Assembly (NCBI GenBank): GCA_023404495.1
Contig: JAEYBE010000033.1
Location: forward strand, 1 to 64,000
Reading direction: 5' to 3'
Origin: Actinomycetes bacterium
GTDB lineage: Bacteria > Actinomycetota > Thermoleophilia > Solirubrobacterales > JACPNS01
Length of the DNA stretch: 64,000 nucleotides
Positions 51,216 through 62,710 of this stretch are shown here, one piece after another (the first letter of the stretch is position 1; every line of letters starts with the position of its first letter). A program made the translations under genes and the position numbers. A model generated the notes under the pieces. It searched no databases and had not been told where the DNA came from. It saw nothing but the letters and a program-made list of their open reading frames with translations.

Positions 51216-52745
51216 GTGGAAAGCAATTTGAATCCAGTCGAAGCCCCCAGCCTGCCGCTCAGCGAGCCGCTCAGCCAGCCGCCCGTGGCGCCGCCGGGCA
51301 CCGTCAGTGAGGTCTACGGCAACGAACTGATCCTCTTCGATCGCGATCCCGCACGCGTCAGCAAGCGTGCCCGCGCTGCGTCGGACGAGACGTTTCTGCG
51401 CCGCGCGATGGCTGTGTCGGACCTTCTCTCCGCCACGCTGGCGATCGCCCTTACCGGAGTTCTGATCGGGGCACATTCGATCGGCGACCTCAGCTACTTG
51501 GCACTGCTCTTCGTGGTGCCGCTGATGAAGGTGCTCGGCCTCTACGACCGCGACGCCAACCTGCTGCACAAGACCACGCTTGAAGACATGCCGCAGATCG
51601 CCGCCTCGGCGATGGCGCTGACGATGATCGCCGTCTCGCTGCCCGGCCTTTTGGGTTCTCAGCCGGTCCTGATCGACACGATCACGCTGCCGGTGATGAT
51701 CCTCACGATGACCGTGCTGCTGACACTTTCACGCCGGGTCACCCGAGCGATCGTCACGGCGATGGCTCCTGAAGAGCGCCTGCTGCTGATCAGCGGCGCC
51801 GAGGACGCCGAACGCCTCGACCACCGGCTCGAACGCAGCGCGACGATCAAGGCCAGCGTTGTGGCACGAATCCCGGTCAGCTTCACCGAACTTCCCCACG
51901 GCCCGGCCCGCGTGCTGAGCAACCGTGCTCAGCTCGAACGCATCGTCAAGGACCAGCAGATCTCGCGCATCGTGATCATGCCGGGTGAGCGTCACTCCGA
52001 CGAAGTCGGCGATGTCATTCGCACCGTGCGCAGCATTGAGGTCAAGCTCAACGTTCTTCCGAGTGCCGGCGACGCGATCGGCGCCACCACGCTGATCGAC
52101 GACGTTGCAGGCCTGCAGATGATTGCGGTCAGCGACCACACGATGTCTGCTTCGTCACGCATGGTCAAGCGCGGCCTCGACCTCGTCGGCGCAGGCGTTG
52201 GCCTCCTGCTGATTTCGCCGTTCCTGCTGGCCACCGCGCTCGCGATCAAGCTCGACTCGCGCGGACCGGTGTTCTTCAAGCAGCGCCGGATCGGCCGCGA
52301 CGGCAAGCCGTTCGAGATGATCAAGTTCCGCTCGATGGTGCAGAACGCCGACGCGATGAAGGCCGACCTCGCACACCTCTCGGTGACTGACGACTTCTTC
52401 AAGATCGACGATGACCCGCGGATCACCCGCGTCGGTTCATTCATCCGCAAGACGTCGATCGATGAGCTCCCACAGCTGATCAACGTTCTGCGCGGCGACA
52501 TGAGCCTCGTCGGACCGCGCCCGCTGGTTCCCGAGGAAGATGGAGCGATCTCCGGTTGGTACCGCCGACGCAGCCAGATCACCCCGGGAATCACCGGCGT
52601 CTGGCAGCTGCTTGGCAGCGTGCGCATCCCGCTTGAGGAGATGGCGAAGCTCGACTACATGTACGTGGCCAACTGGTCGCTTTGGTCGGACGTCAAGATC
52701 CTCGTGCGCACGGTTGTCCACGTGCTCGGCCGCCGCGGCCTCTAG
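51216..52745 (+). CDS. polyprenyl-phosphate sugar-1-phosphate transferase (initiating transferase)
   Basis: A 509-residue WbaP/CpsE-type enzyme that starts repeat-unit assembly by moving a sugar phosphate onto undecaprenyl phosphate. Four N-terminal membrane segments (about 65-170), a central CoA-binding-like domain and the C-terminal catalytic domain (SRMVKRGLDLVGAGVGLLLI, VFFKQRRIGRDGKPFEMIKF, DELPQLINVLRGDMSLVGPR, TPGITGVWQLLG) are all present. GTG 51216 is the start. It is the last gene of the island, convergent with radA. Confidence 0.93.
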   Translation: MESNLNPVEAPSLPLSEPLSQPPVAPPGTVSEVYGNELILFDRDPARVSKRARAASDETFLRRAMAVSDLLSATLAIALTGVLIGAHSIGDLSYLALLFVVPLMKVLGLYDRDANLLHKTTLEDMPQIAASAMALTMIAVSLPGLLGSQPVLIDTITLPVMILTMTVLLTLSRRVTRAIVTAMAPEERLLLISGAEDAERLDHRLERSATIKASVVARIPVSFTELPHGPARVLSNRAQLERIVKDQQISRIVIMPGERHSDEVGDVIRTVRSIEVKLNVLPSAGDAIGATTLIDDVAGLQMIAVSDHTMSASSRMVKRGLDLVGAGVGLLLISPFLLATALAIKLDSRGPVFFKQRRIGRDGKPFEMIKFRSMVQNADAMKADLAHLSVTDDFFKIDDDPRITRVGSFIRKTSIDELPQLINVLRGDMSLVGPRPLVPEEDGAISGWYRRRSQITPGITGVWQLLGSVRIPLEEMAKLDYMYVANWSLWSDVKILVRTVVHVLGRRGL

Positions 52746-52758
52746 CCAGCTCGCGCGA

Positions 52759-54198
52759 CTAGTAAGCCGAAGAGAACGCCCGCGCGATCGCCGCGCGCAC
52801 ACTGGCAAGTCCCTGGCCTTGATCGCTGGGGACGAGCGTCGACGTCAGGCCGAACTTGACGGCCTCGGCAACCCGTCGGTCGGCCTGCTGAACGCTGCGC
52901 AGCTCGCCGGTGAGGCCGATCTCGCCGAAGCAGGCCAGCGGAACGGATGCGCCGCCAGATGATTTCGCGGTGAGCGCAGTCCCCTTGGCGGCCGAAGCCA
53001 CGGCGAGCGCGATCGCAAGGTCCGCCGCTGGCTCGTCGATGCGGACGCCCCCGACGACGTTGATGAAGACGTCTTTGTCGCCCAGCGCGATGCCGGCGTG
53101 CCTTGCCAGCACCGCGAGGATCAGCGAGAGCCGGTTGCGGTCGATCCCGTTGGCCAGCCGCCTCGGCGGGACGATCTCCGAGTCCGAGACGAGCGCCTGG
53201 ATCTCGACGAGCATCGGGCGCGTGCCCTCGATCGCGCAGAAGACCACCGAGCCGGGGTTGCAAGTGGCGTCGCCGACAAAGCGCGCCGACGCGTCCTTGA
53301 CCTCAATGAGCCCGTGCTCGCCCATCTCAAAAACGCCGAGCTCGTCGACAGAGCCGAACCGGTTCTTGGACGCCCGCAGCATGCGGAACGTTCGCTCGCG
53401 CTCGCCTTCGAAGTGCAGAACGCAGTCGACGAGGTGCTCAAGCACGCGCGGGCCGGCCAGTGAGCCCTCTTTGGTGACGTGTCCGACCAGCACGATCGCG
53501 ATCTCTCGCGACTTTGCGAGCTGCATCAACCTGCCGGCGACCTCACGGACCTGTCCGACACTCCCGGGTGCGCCAGCAAGCTCGGAGCTGTAGAGCGTTT
53601 GGACCGAATCGATCACGCAGACCGCCGGCTTTGTCTGCTGGGCTTCGATCGTTGCGATCACCGCGTCGATGTCGGTCTCGGCGATCACCGGCACGCGCAG
53701 TGCGTCGTCGCCGAGGCGTTCGTGGCGGACGCGGATCTGCTCCGGGGACTCCTCGCCCGACACGTAGAGAACTGGAACTTCCGCGCGCGCGAGGTTGCCG
53801 AGTGCCGAGCCGACCAGCGTCGACTTGCCGATGCCCGGTGCGCCGCCGAGCAGCACCAGCGACCCCGGCACGATCCCAAGGCCCGAGCGTTCGCCGCCGC
53901 CCAGCACCCTGTCGAGCTCGGCGATCCCGGTGGCGATGCGGCGGATCCGGGCGGCACGCACCTCGCTGAGGATGATCGGCTCGGCGATCGGAGTGGACGA
54001 AGTGGCACGCAGCTCGCGCGGCTCGGACACGCCGCCGATGCCGCGTCTTGCGCCCTTGCCCGTGCTTGGCGCCGCCTGGGACTGTTCGGTCAGCGAATTC
54101 CAGGCGCCACAACCCGGACACTGGCCATGCCACTTGCGCTCAACCGTGCCGCAGTCGTCGCAGACAAATACCGATGATGGACTCTTGACGCTGGCCAT
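52759..54198 (-). CDS. radA: DNA repair protein RadA
   Basis: A RecA-like branch-migration helicase of homologous recombination. The N-terminal zinc finger is C13-C16-C27-C30 (CDDCG, CPGC). Walker A is GGAPGIGKSTL, the RadA-specific motif is ASKNRFGSVDELGVFEM, and a Lon-protease-like C-terminal domain (DKDVFINVVGGVRIDEPAAD) completes it. Length 479 is normal. In many genomes disA follows directly; here the two are 15 kb apart. Confidence 0.96.
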   Translation of the reverse strand: MASVKSPSSVFVCDDCGTVERKWHGQCPGCGAWNSLTEQSQAAPSTGKGARRGIGGVSEPRELRATSSTPIAEPIILSEVRAARIRRIATGIAELDRVLGGGERSGLGIVPGSLVLLGGAPGIGKSTLVGSALGNLARAEVPVLYVSGEESPEQIRVRHERLGDDALRVPVIAETDIDAVIATIEAQQTKPAVCVIDSVQTLYSSELAGAPGSVGQVREVAGRLMQLAKSREIAIVLVGHVTKEGSLAGPRVLEHLVDCVLHFEGERERTFRMLRASKNRFGSVDELGVFEMGEHGLIEVKDASARFVGDATCNPGSVVFCAIEGTRPMLVEIQALVSDSEIVPPRRLANGIDRNRLSLILAVLARHAGIALGDKDVFINVVGGVRIDEPAADLAIALAVASAAKGTALTAKSSGGASVPLACFGEIGLTGELRSVQQADRRVAEAVKFGLTSTLVPSDQGQGLASVRAAIARAFSSAY

Positions 54199-54241
54199 GG
54201 ACAGAACATATGTTCGCCCACGGACGGAAGGTTCCTGCGGC

Positions 54242-54823
54242 TCAGTCGGACGCGGAGTCCGGAGCCAGCGCCATCACTTTGGTGCGGGCGGCGCTGATCA
54301 CCGTTGCGTCGTCGGCCGCGTCCTCGGTGAGCATCGCGTTGGGGCCGATCTTCACGCGGTCGCCGACGGTCAGCGGTCCGAGCACCTTCGCGCTCGCGCC
54401 GACGATCACGTCGTCGCCGATCTCCACGCACTGGCCGTCCGGGTCGCCGTCGACGTCGAGCCAGCCGATCGTGACCGACGGTCCGACAACGGTGAGGTTC
54501 TTCCCGGCGACCATGTTCGGCGCGAGGATCACGGCCTGCGGGTGCATGATCACGAAACCGGGTCCGAACTTCGCGGCGGCCGGCAGCTGCACGCCGGTCA
54601 GCAGCGTGTTCAGCCGGTCGAGCAACAGCGCCAGGTAGCGCGCCGGAAACGGCAGGCCACGCACGAAACTGGAAAGCCGGTAGATGCCCACAGCAAGGAC
54701 GCCGGCGTTGAACACCAGCATCACCGGGATGTAGGCCCAGAACTTCCAGCCCGACAGCTCGCCGCCGTAGCGCAGGCGCATCGGCTTCGTGCGCAGGATC
54801 GCGCGAACGTCATCGAGAAACAT
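54242..54823 (-). CDS. serine acetyltransferase-like hexapeptide protein
   Basis: A 193-residue protein with one N-terminal membrane segment (YIPVMLVFNAGVLAVGIYRL) and hexapeptide repeats (GPGFVIMHPQAVILAPNMVA, GDDVIVGASAKVLGPLTVGD, RVKIGPNAMLTEDAADDATV) similar to the CysE beta-helix. It lacks the long helical N-domain of true CysE. The acceptor is unknown. ATG 54823 is the start and the longer frame to 55153 runs inside clpC. It sits between clpC and radA. Confidence 0.78.
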   Translation of the reverse strand: MFLDDVRAILRTKPMRLRYGGELSGWKFWAYIPVMLVFNAGVLAVGIYRLSSFVRGLPFPARYLALLLDRLNTLLTGVQLPAAAKFGPGFVIMHPQAVILAPNMVAGKNLTVVGPSVTIGWLDVDGDPDGQCVEIGDDVIVGASAKVLGPLTVGDRVKIGPNAMLTEDAADDATVISAARTKVMALAPDSASD

Positions 54824-54848
54824 CACGCCCGAAGTATGGCGAACGCGA

Positions 54849-57479
<2,631 letters not shown>

Positions 57480-57501
57480 TCCTTAGCTCCTAACTGCCAA
57501 A

Positions 57502-57517
57502 CCCTCCTCACGGAGGG
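57502..57517 (-). promoter_or_regulatory. hairpin with GNRA loop in the clpC leader
   Basis: CCCTCC-GTGA-GGAGGG on the clpC strand is a six-base stem with a GNRA-type tetraloop, 22 bases before the clpC ATG and just ahead of its Shine-Dalgarno AGGAG. The rest of the 284-base gap to 57763 contains no gene; no CtsR or HrcA operator was found. Confidence 0.4.
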
Positions 57518-57732
57518 GTGTCTGCCGAGTCTCGCGCCGGACCCCTCGCGACGGCTCTTGGCTATGGGTATCGGCCGCTTTGGGGTGAATCACCAGACAC
57601 ACCTGATGCTTCTTAATGCGGTCGAAAGACGGCTTGCCGGTTCGAGAGTGATCCTAACAGTGGCTCGGACGGCGGCAGCCGCTCGATCCGCTTCGACCGG
57701 AGCGATCAGGCACGGGCCTTATATTAGTTTCT

Positions 57733-57744
57733 ACTTACGTAAGT
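57733..57744. promoter_or_regulatory. ArsR-type operator palindrome ACTTACGTAAGT
   Basis: A perfect 12-base palindrome 19 bases before the ArsR-family start codon. A TATATT box lies just upstream (57720-57725), so the palindrome would cover the transcription start, fitting autorepression by the adjacent regulator. Confidence 0.6.
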
Positions 57745-57763
57745 GCTTGCTAACATACTGGGC

Positions 57764-58090
57764 ATGCAAACCGCATTCGAAGCCCTCGCAGAACCGCGCA
57801 GGCGCAAGATCCTCGAACTCGTACGAGACCACGAACTGCCGGCGGGAGAGATTGCCGTCAGCTTTTCCGACGTCTCGCGCCCGGCCATTTCGCAACACCT
57901 GAAGGTGTTGCGAGAGGCCGGCTTGGTCAACGAGCGCAGATCAGGCACGAGTCGGCTCTACAGCGCTCGCCCGGAGGGTCTTGAGGATCTTCGGGAGTTC
58001 GTCCAGAGCTTCTGGAACACCAAGCTCGACGATCTGGCGCGCCTTGCCGAGGCGGCGGAGGCGACAAAAGCCCAAAAGGAGAAGCAATGA
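57764..58090 (+). CDS. ArsR-family winged-helix regulator
   Basis: A 108-residue regulator. The HTH reads FSDVSRPAISQHLKVLREAG, followed by the wing LVNERRSGTSRLYSARPEGL. It begins MQTAFEALAEPRRRKILELV, typical of the group that pairs with SRPBCC proteins and has no metal-binding CxC motif. Its stop overlaps the next gene by four bases. ATG 57764 is used; GTG 57743 upstream overlaps the operator and is unlikely. Confidence 0.9.
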   Translation: MQTAFEALAEPRRRKILELVRDHELPAGEIAVSFSDVSRPAISQHLKVLREAGLVNERRSGTSRLYSARPEGLEDLREFVQSFWNTKLDDLARLAEAAEATKAQKEKQ

Positions 58091-58536
58091 CCAATTCAAC
58101 GACCGAAACCGAGACGATCGTCGTCGAACGACTGATCGACGCCTCCCAGGAGACGCTTTTCGCCTACTGGACCGAGTCGGACAAAATCACCCAATGGCTG
58201 GCCAAGGAGGCCGACCTTGATCCCCGGCCCGGTGGCAACGCGAACCTTGTGATGGGCGGTCACGTCAAACCCGGCACAAGGTTCAGCGGTGAGAATCGAT
58301 TCCTAGTCGTCGAGCCGCACAGTCACGTGGAGTTCACGTGGGGCTTCGACGATGAAGCTGTCGGCGTCCCGCCCGGTTCGAGCATCGTCGCTGTCGACTT
58401 GATCCCGCAGGAGAAAGGCACGCTGGTGCGAGTCTCGCACCGCGACCTGCCAGCAGGGCGCGATCAATCGCCCTACAGCGAGCGCAAGGGCTGGAACGCC
58501 ATGCTCGAACACCTCGAGGAAGCCGTCACGGCGTAG
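58087..58536 (+). CDS. SRPBCC/AHSA1-like domain protein
   Basis: A 149-residue START-like fold with a hydrophobic ligand cavity. TIVVERLIDASQETLFAYWT and TRFSGENRFLVVEPHSHVEF lead to RKGWNAMLEHLEEAV, the family ending. ArsR-SRPBCC pairs are common in actinobacteria and Bacillus, but their ligand is not known. It is translationally coupled to the ArsR gene (ATGA). Confidence 0.87.
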   Translation: MTNSTTETETIVVERLIDASQETLFAYWTESDKITQWLAKEADLDPRPGGNANLVMGGHVKPGTRFSGENRFLVVEPHSHVEFTWGFDDEAVGVPPGSSIVAVDLIPQEKGTLVRVSHRDLPAGRDQSPYSERKGWNAMLEHLEEAVTA

Positions 58537-58540
58537 TCGT

Positions 58541-60010
58541 TCAATCCCGCATCGCCGGGAAGAGCACAACCTCACGAATGGCGTGCCGCCCACTGAGCAG
58601 CATGACGAGTCGGTCGATGCCGATTCCGAGGCCGCCGGTGGGCGGCATTCCGTGTTCCAGGGCCTGCAAGAAGGCCTCGTCAAACGGCTGCGTCTCATCG
58701 TCTCCCTCAGCCGCCAGTCGCATCTGCGCCTCGAAGCGCTCGCGCTGGACCTGCGGGTCGTTCAACTCTGAGAACGCGTTGCCGAACTCCATCCCCTGGG
58801 CAAAGACCTCAAACCGCTCTGTGAGTCCCGGCTTCTCGCGGTGCTCCTTGGCAAACGGCGAAAGCTCAACCGGGTAGTCGGTGATGAACGTCGGGTGGAT
58901 CAGCTTTGGCTCGACGTGTTTTGAGACCAGCTCATCGACCAGCTGCGGCCACGTCTCATCCGGCGGCGAGTCGTGGAATCCCTTCTCCACCATCGCAGCG
59001 GCCAGCGCATCGCGGTCGCGCAGCGCCTCGACGTCGATCCCGGTCTGCTCCTTGACCGCATCGCCCAGTGGGATCCGCGGCCACGGTGCCGCAAAGTTCA
59101 GTTCGCCTTCGTAGCCGACTTCGTCGGCAAGCCAGGAGACGAGCTGCTCGACCATGTCCATCACGTGGTTGTAGTCCGCGTAGGCCTCGTAGGTCTCGAG
59201 CATCGTGAACTCGGGATTGTGCTTGTGGCTGATCCCCTCGTTGCGGAAGTCTTTGCCGAGCTCATAGACCTTCTCCAGGCCGCCGACGATCAGGCGCTTC
59301 AGGTAGAGCTCCGTGGCGATGCGCAGATAGAACTCACGGTCGAGCGCGTTGTGGTGGGTCGTGAAAGGACGTGCCAGAGCGCCGCCATAAATCGGTTGCA
59401 GCACCGGGGTCTCGACCTCAAGGAATCCTCGGTCGTCGAGCCAGCGGCGTACCAACGAGATCACCTTCGAGCGCAGAATGAAAAGCTCGCGCGCCTCTTC
59501 GTTGGCGATCAGATCAAGCTCGCGGTGGCGATAACGGGTCTCAACGTCGGCAAGTCCGTGGTGCTTGTCCGGCGGCGGCCGGAGCGACTTGGCGAGCAAC
59601 GTCCAGCCGGTCGCTGCGAGCGAGAGCTCGCCGCGCTTGGTCACGAACGCCGTGCCGTCGATCCCGATCAGGTCGCCGAGGTCCAAGGAGACGAGTTGCT
59701 CGAAGCTCTCCTCGCCGAGCAGGTCGGCGCGCGCATGGACCTGCATGCGTCCGCTGCGGTCGACGACATCAAGAAACGCGGCCTTGCCGTGTCCGCGGCG
59801 GGCCGAGAGCCGGCCGGCGATGCGGTAACTGACGTTGGTCTCGGCGCCGGCCTCCAGATCGGTGTGATTTGCGCGCACTTCCTGGGACGGCACGACACCC
59901 GGGAATTCGTGCGGGAATGGCTCGATGCCGGCTTCACGCAGTCGCGCGAGCTTCGCCTTGCGCTCGGCGATCAGCTCGTGTTCGTTCTGGGTCTCGGGTG
60001 CTTCGGACAT
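58541..60010 (-). CDS. lysS: lysyl-tRNA synthetase (class II)
   Basis: Charges tRNA-Lys. The N-terminal OB fold (VSYRIAGRLSARRGHGKAAF) precedes the class II core with motif 2 (KVYELGKDFRNEGISHKHNP, EFTMLETYEAY) and motif 3 (GGLGIGIDRLVMLLSG). Length 489 is normal. ATG 60010 (MSEAPETQ) is the start; the frame to 60340 is antisense to the next gene. It is near clpC, as in Bacillus and mycobacteria. Confidence 0.96.
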   Translation of the reverse strand: MSEAPETQNEHELIAERKAKLARLREAGIEPFPHEFPGVVPSQEVRANHTDLEAGAETNVSYRIAGRLSARRGHGKAAFLDVVDRSGRMQVHARADLLGEESFEQLVSLDLGDLIGIDGTAFVTKRGELSLAATGWTLLAKSLRPPPDKHHGLADVETRYRHRELDLIANEEARELFILRSKVISLVRRWLDDRGFLEVETPVLQPIYGGALARPFTTHHNALDREFYLRIATELYLKRLIVGGLEKVYELGKDFRNEGISHKHNPEFTMLETYEAYADYNHVMDMVEQLVSWLADEVGYEGELNFAAPWPRIPLGDAVKEQTGIDVEALRDRDALAAAMVEKGFHDSPPDETWPQLVDELVSKHVEPKLIHPTFITDYPVELSPFAKEHREKPGLTERFEVFAQGMEFGNAFSELNDPQVQRERFEAQMRLAAEGDDETQPFDEAFLQALEHGMPPTGGLGIGIDRLVMLLSGRHAIREVVLFPAMRD

Positions 60011-60037
60011 TGCGGGATGGGAGACTACTCTGGCCGC

Positions 60038-60514
60038 ATGGCCGTGCGCGGGACTCTCGTCACGAATACCGATTGGGCCGAATGCGCGCCAAGCGACGCT
60101 TGGAACGCGATCATCCCCTGCGATCTGACCCGCTTTTTCACCGGCATGGGTCCGCTCGTCCCGGCGATCACTTCCGTGACCGACCAGACCGGCGACTGGG
60201 ACCAAGCCGGCCAAACGCGCAGCATCCACCTCGCCGACGGCTCGAGTGTTGCCGAGCGCATCGACGCCGTCGACCGGCCGCACACCTTCAACTACACAGT
60301 GGGTCCGTTCTCCGGACCAATCGGAAAGCTTGTCGAGCACGCCTCGGGCGAATTCGTCTTTGAGGAACTCGGCGGCGGCACAAGTGTGCGCTGGAGCTAC
60401 GACTGGAAACCCAGGCCCGGCGCGCGAGTGATCGTCCTGCTGCTTGCGCGCCTCTGGAACGCCTACGCCAAGCGGGTGCTGACGCGGCTGGCGATCGACG
60501 CGAGCGGAGGCTAA
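60038..60514 (+). CDS. SRPBCC family protein (polyketide-cyclase-like)
   Basis: A 158-residue protein with a START-like pattern: SDAWNAIIPCDLTRFFTGMG at the first helix, SIHLADGSSVAERIDAVDRP and SGEFVFEELGGGTSVRWSYD in the sheet, and LLARLWNAYAKRVLTRLAID in the last helix. The ligand is unknown. ATG 60038 is chosen; ATG 60017 is also possible. It is divergent from lysS by 27 bases, and its 3' end overlaps that of greA by four bases. Confidence 0.72.
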   Translation: MAVRGTLVTNTDWAECAPSDAWNAIIPCDLTRFFTGMGPLVPAITSVTDQTGDWDQAGQTRSIHLADGSSVAERIDAVDRPHTFNYTVGPFSGPIGKLVEHASGEFVFEELGGGTSVRWSYDWKPRPGARVIVLLLARLWNAYAKRVLTRLAIDASGG

Positions 60515-60987
60515 GCCTCGATCTTGGTGATCTTCAGCTGACGCTGAGGACCGCGCGGAACCGGCACCTTGACGATGTCGTTGCGCTTGTGGCCGATCAG
60601 GGCCTTGCCGATCGGGGACTCGTTCGAGAGCTTGCCTCCGAGCGGGTCGGCCTCGGAGGAGCCGACAATCTTGTACTTGACCGACTTGCTCGTCTTCTGG
60701 TCCTTCAGGTGCACGGTGGTGCCGACCTGGACGACGTCGGTCTCAAGCTGCGCCTCGTCGATGATCTTCGCGTCGCGCAGCTTCTCTTCGAGCGACGCAA
60801 TTCGCGCCTCGAGCATGGCCTGGTCGTTCTTGGCCGAGTCGTACTCAGCGTTTTCGGCGATGTCACCGAAGTCGCGGGCCTCCTTGATGCGCTCGGCGAT
60901 CTCGCGCCGTCCACGCACCGAAAGGTCCTCAATTTCGACCTTGAGCTTGTCGTAGCCCTCTTGTGTGAGCATGTGTTCTTTGGCCAT
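60511..60987 (-). CDS. greA: transcription elongation factor GreA
   Basis: Rescues backtracked RNA polymerase by stimulating transcript cleavage. The N-terminal coiled coil contains RIKEARDFGDIAENAEYDSA, including the acidic tip D-x-x-E, and the C-terminal domain has ISNE-like LSNESPIGKALIGHKRNDIV. Length 158 is normal. It is 75 bases downstream of dusB. Confidence 0.95.
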   Translation of the reverse strand: MAKEHMLTQEGYDKLKVEIEDLSVRGRREIAERIKEARDFGDIAENAEYDSAKNDQAMLEARIASLEEKLRDAKIIDEAQLETDVVQVGTTVHLKDQKTSKSVKYKIVGSSEADPLGGKLSNESPIGKALIGHKRNDIVKVPVPRGPQRQLKITKIEA

Positions 60988-61062
60988 TGGAGCGCGCGAG
61001 TATACAGATCGGACCGCAGTCCGGAGTTACTTGAAAGTCACTCGCCGTTTTCGCGCGCGCAA

Positions 61063-62076
61063 TCAGGCAGCGGTCGGCGCGGGGACGGCCAGGACGACTT
61101 GGCGCGCGGCATCAAGCGAGTCGGTCGCCTGGAGCGCCTGATTGATTTCGTTGAGACGCGCGCGAGTGAACGTCTCGGGATCGATCTCCTTGAACCGCTC
61201 GAGGTACCAAGGGTGAAACTTGCGCAGGTAGCGCGCCGCCCGCTGGTCGGTCTCAAAATGCTCGCCGGCGCGGTCGATCACCCATAGCCACTCGGCGATC
61301 ACCTCGTCGTGGGTCGGCAAGTCTTCGCGCTCACCAAGCGCTCGCTCGAACAGCCATGGGTTTCCGAGTGCGCCGCGGGCCAGCAAAATCGCCTCCGCGC
61401 CGGTCGAATCGAGCACGGTTCGCGCCTTCTCTGCCGACATCAAACCGCCGCTGATCATCACCGGCACAGGCAGTGACTCCACCAGCTCGCGCGCCAGTTC
61501 ATAGTCAGGCAATCCCTTGTGCTGCTGGCTTGCGTGCCGCGGGTGGAAGGCGATTCCGGCAACCACGCCCTCGGCCGCCAGCCGCTCGGCGACCACAACG
61601 CCTGTACGCTCGCCGGGCTTCACGCCCGGACGCAACTTCACCGTGACCGGAAGCCCACTTCCCTCGCCCGCTGCCCGCGCGACCTCGACGGCGAGATCCG
61701 GATCCTTGAGCAGCGCCGAGCCGGCGCCGGTGCGACAGACCTTCTTGACCGGGCAGCCCATGTTCAGGTCGATCAATTGCGCCCCCGACTCGGCCACCAT
61801 CGCGGCCGCCTCGCGCATGATCGCTGGATCCGCGCCGAACAGTTGTACGCTGGTCGGGCCCTCATCGGGGTGGAGCCTCAGGAACTCGTTCTGCGTACGC
61901 TTGTCTCCGTACGCGAGCCCGTGACTTGAGACCATTTCGGAGACGGTCAGGCCCGCGCCATAGCGCTTGGCCTGCAGACGCACAAACCAGTTGCCGATGC
62001 CGGCAAGAGGAGCAAGCAGGACGCGGTTCTTCACCGCAACGCCGCCGAGCGACCAGGGTTGGTTGATAGTGGACAT
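61063..62076 (-). CDS. dusB: tRNA-dihydrouridine synthase (DusB type)
   Basis: An FMN enzyme reducing uridines in the tRNA D-loop. The TIM barrel starts NRVLLAPLAGIGNWFVRLQA; the catalytic cysteine region is LNMGCPVKKVCRTGAG; VTVKLRPGV and ISGGLMSAEKA are the phosphate-site motifs. At 337 residues it has the C-terminal helical domain (RKFHPWYLERFKE). It lies upstream of greA and lysS, the dusB-lysS order of Bacillus. ATG 62076 is used because longer frames lie antisense to the CAP-domain gene. Confidence 0.93.
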   Translation of the reverse strand: MSTINQPWSLGGVAVKNRVLLAPLAGIGNWFVRLQAKRYGAGLTVSEMVSSHGLAYGDKRTQNEFLRLHPDEGPTSVQLFGADPAIMREAAAMVAESGAQLIDLNMGCPVKKVCRTGAGSALLKDPDLAVEVARAAGEGSGLPVTVKLRPGVKPGERTGVVVAERLAAEGVVAGIAFHPRHASQQHKGLPDYELARELVESLPVPVMISGGLMSAEKARTVLDSTGAEAILLARGALGNPWLFERALGEREDLPTHDEVIAEWLWVIDRAGEHFETDQRAARYLRKFHPWYLERFKEIDPETFTRARLNEINQALQATDSLDAARQVVLAVPAPTAA

Positions 62077-62116
62077 CGATTTTGAGAGTACCGGCGAAGC
62101 AGCCGATCGAAGCGCG

Positions 62117-62707
62117 ATGAAGCGATCGACACTGATCGTCCTCGTCGCGACGCTCGCCCTGTCCCTGGCGGCCGCGCCGGCGAGCGCGAAGCACAACCCA
62201 AAGCCCTGCAAAGACGCACGGCTCGTGCCGACCAAACCTTCGCAAGTCAAGCGCCTCCAGCAGGCGACGCGTTGCCTGATCAACCGTGAGCGCAAGAAGC
62301 GCGGCCTGCCCTCGCTCCACCAGAACAAGAGTCTGCAGAAATCGTCCGACTGGCAGGCCGCGGACATGGAGTCCTACGCCTACTTCGACCACTCGCGTCC
62401 GGACGGCCCCGAGTTCGTCGATCGGATTCTCAAGTACGGCTACAGCGCCGGTGCGTCGGGGTACGAGATCGGCGAGAACATCGCCTGGGCGAGCAGCCCG
62501 ATCGCCAGCCCGAAGAAGATGGTCAAGCTTTGGATGGATTCACCCCCGCACCGCGAGAACATCCTCACGAAGACTTTCCGCGATCAGGCCGTCAGCGCGC
62601 TCTGGGTCGACCGGTCGGTCGGCGGCGATTATGCGAATGCCGGCGGCCCGTTCCTGATCTACGTCAATCAGTTCGGGCGCATGTACGGCCCGATGCGCAA
62701 GCGCTGA
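62117..62707 (+). CDS. secreted CAP-domain (SCP/PR-1) protein
   Basis: A 196-residue exported protein with a signal peptide ending ASA (about residue 24). The CAP domain follows: CLINRERKKRGLPSLHQNKS, SYAYFDHSRPDG (ligand His), GYEIGENIAWA and LWMDSPPHRENIL with the second His. The metal-site residues typical of bacterial CAP proteins are conserved. The role is unknown; relatives bind lipids or cell-wall material. Its start is 40 bases from the divergent dusB. Confidence 0.9.
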   Translation: MKRSTLIVLVATLALSLAAAPASAKHNPKPCKDARLVPTKPSQVKRLQQATRCLINRERKKRGLPSLHQNKSLQKSSDWQAADMESYAYFDHSRPDGPEFVDRILKYGYSAGASGYEIGENIAWASSPIASPKKMVKLWMDSPPHRENILTKTFRDQAVSALWVDRSVGGDYANAGGPFLIYVNQFGRMYGPMRKR

Positions 62708-62710
62708 CGC

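Noticed and set aside
57480..57763. CtsR or HrcA/CIRCE operator upstream of clpC
   Set aside because: No GGTCAAA heptad repeats and no TTAGCACTC-type inverted repeat were found. The only clear palindrome belongs to the ArsR gene.
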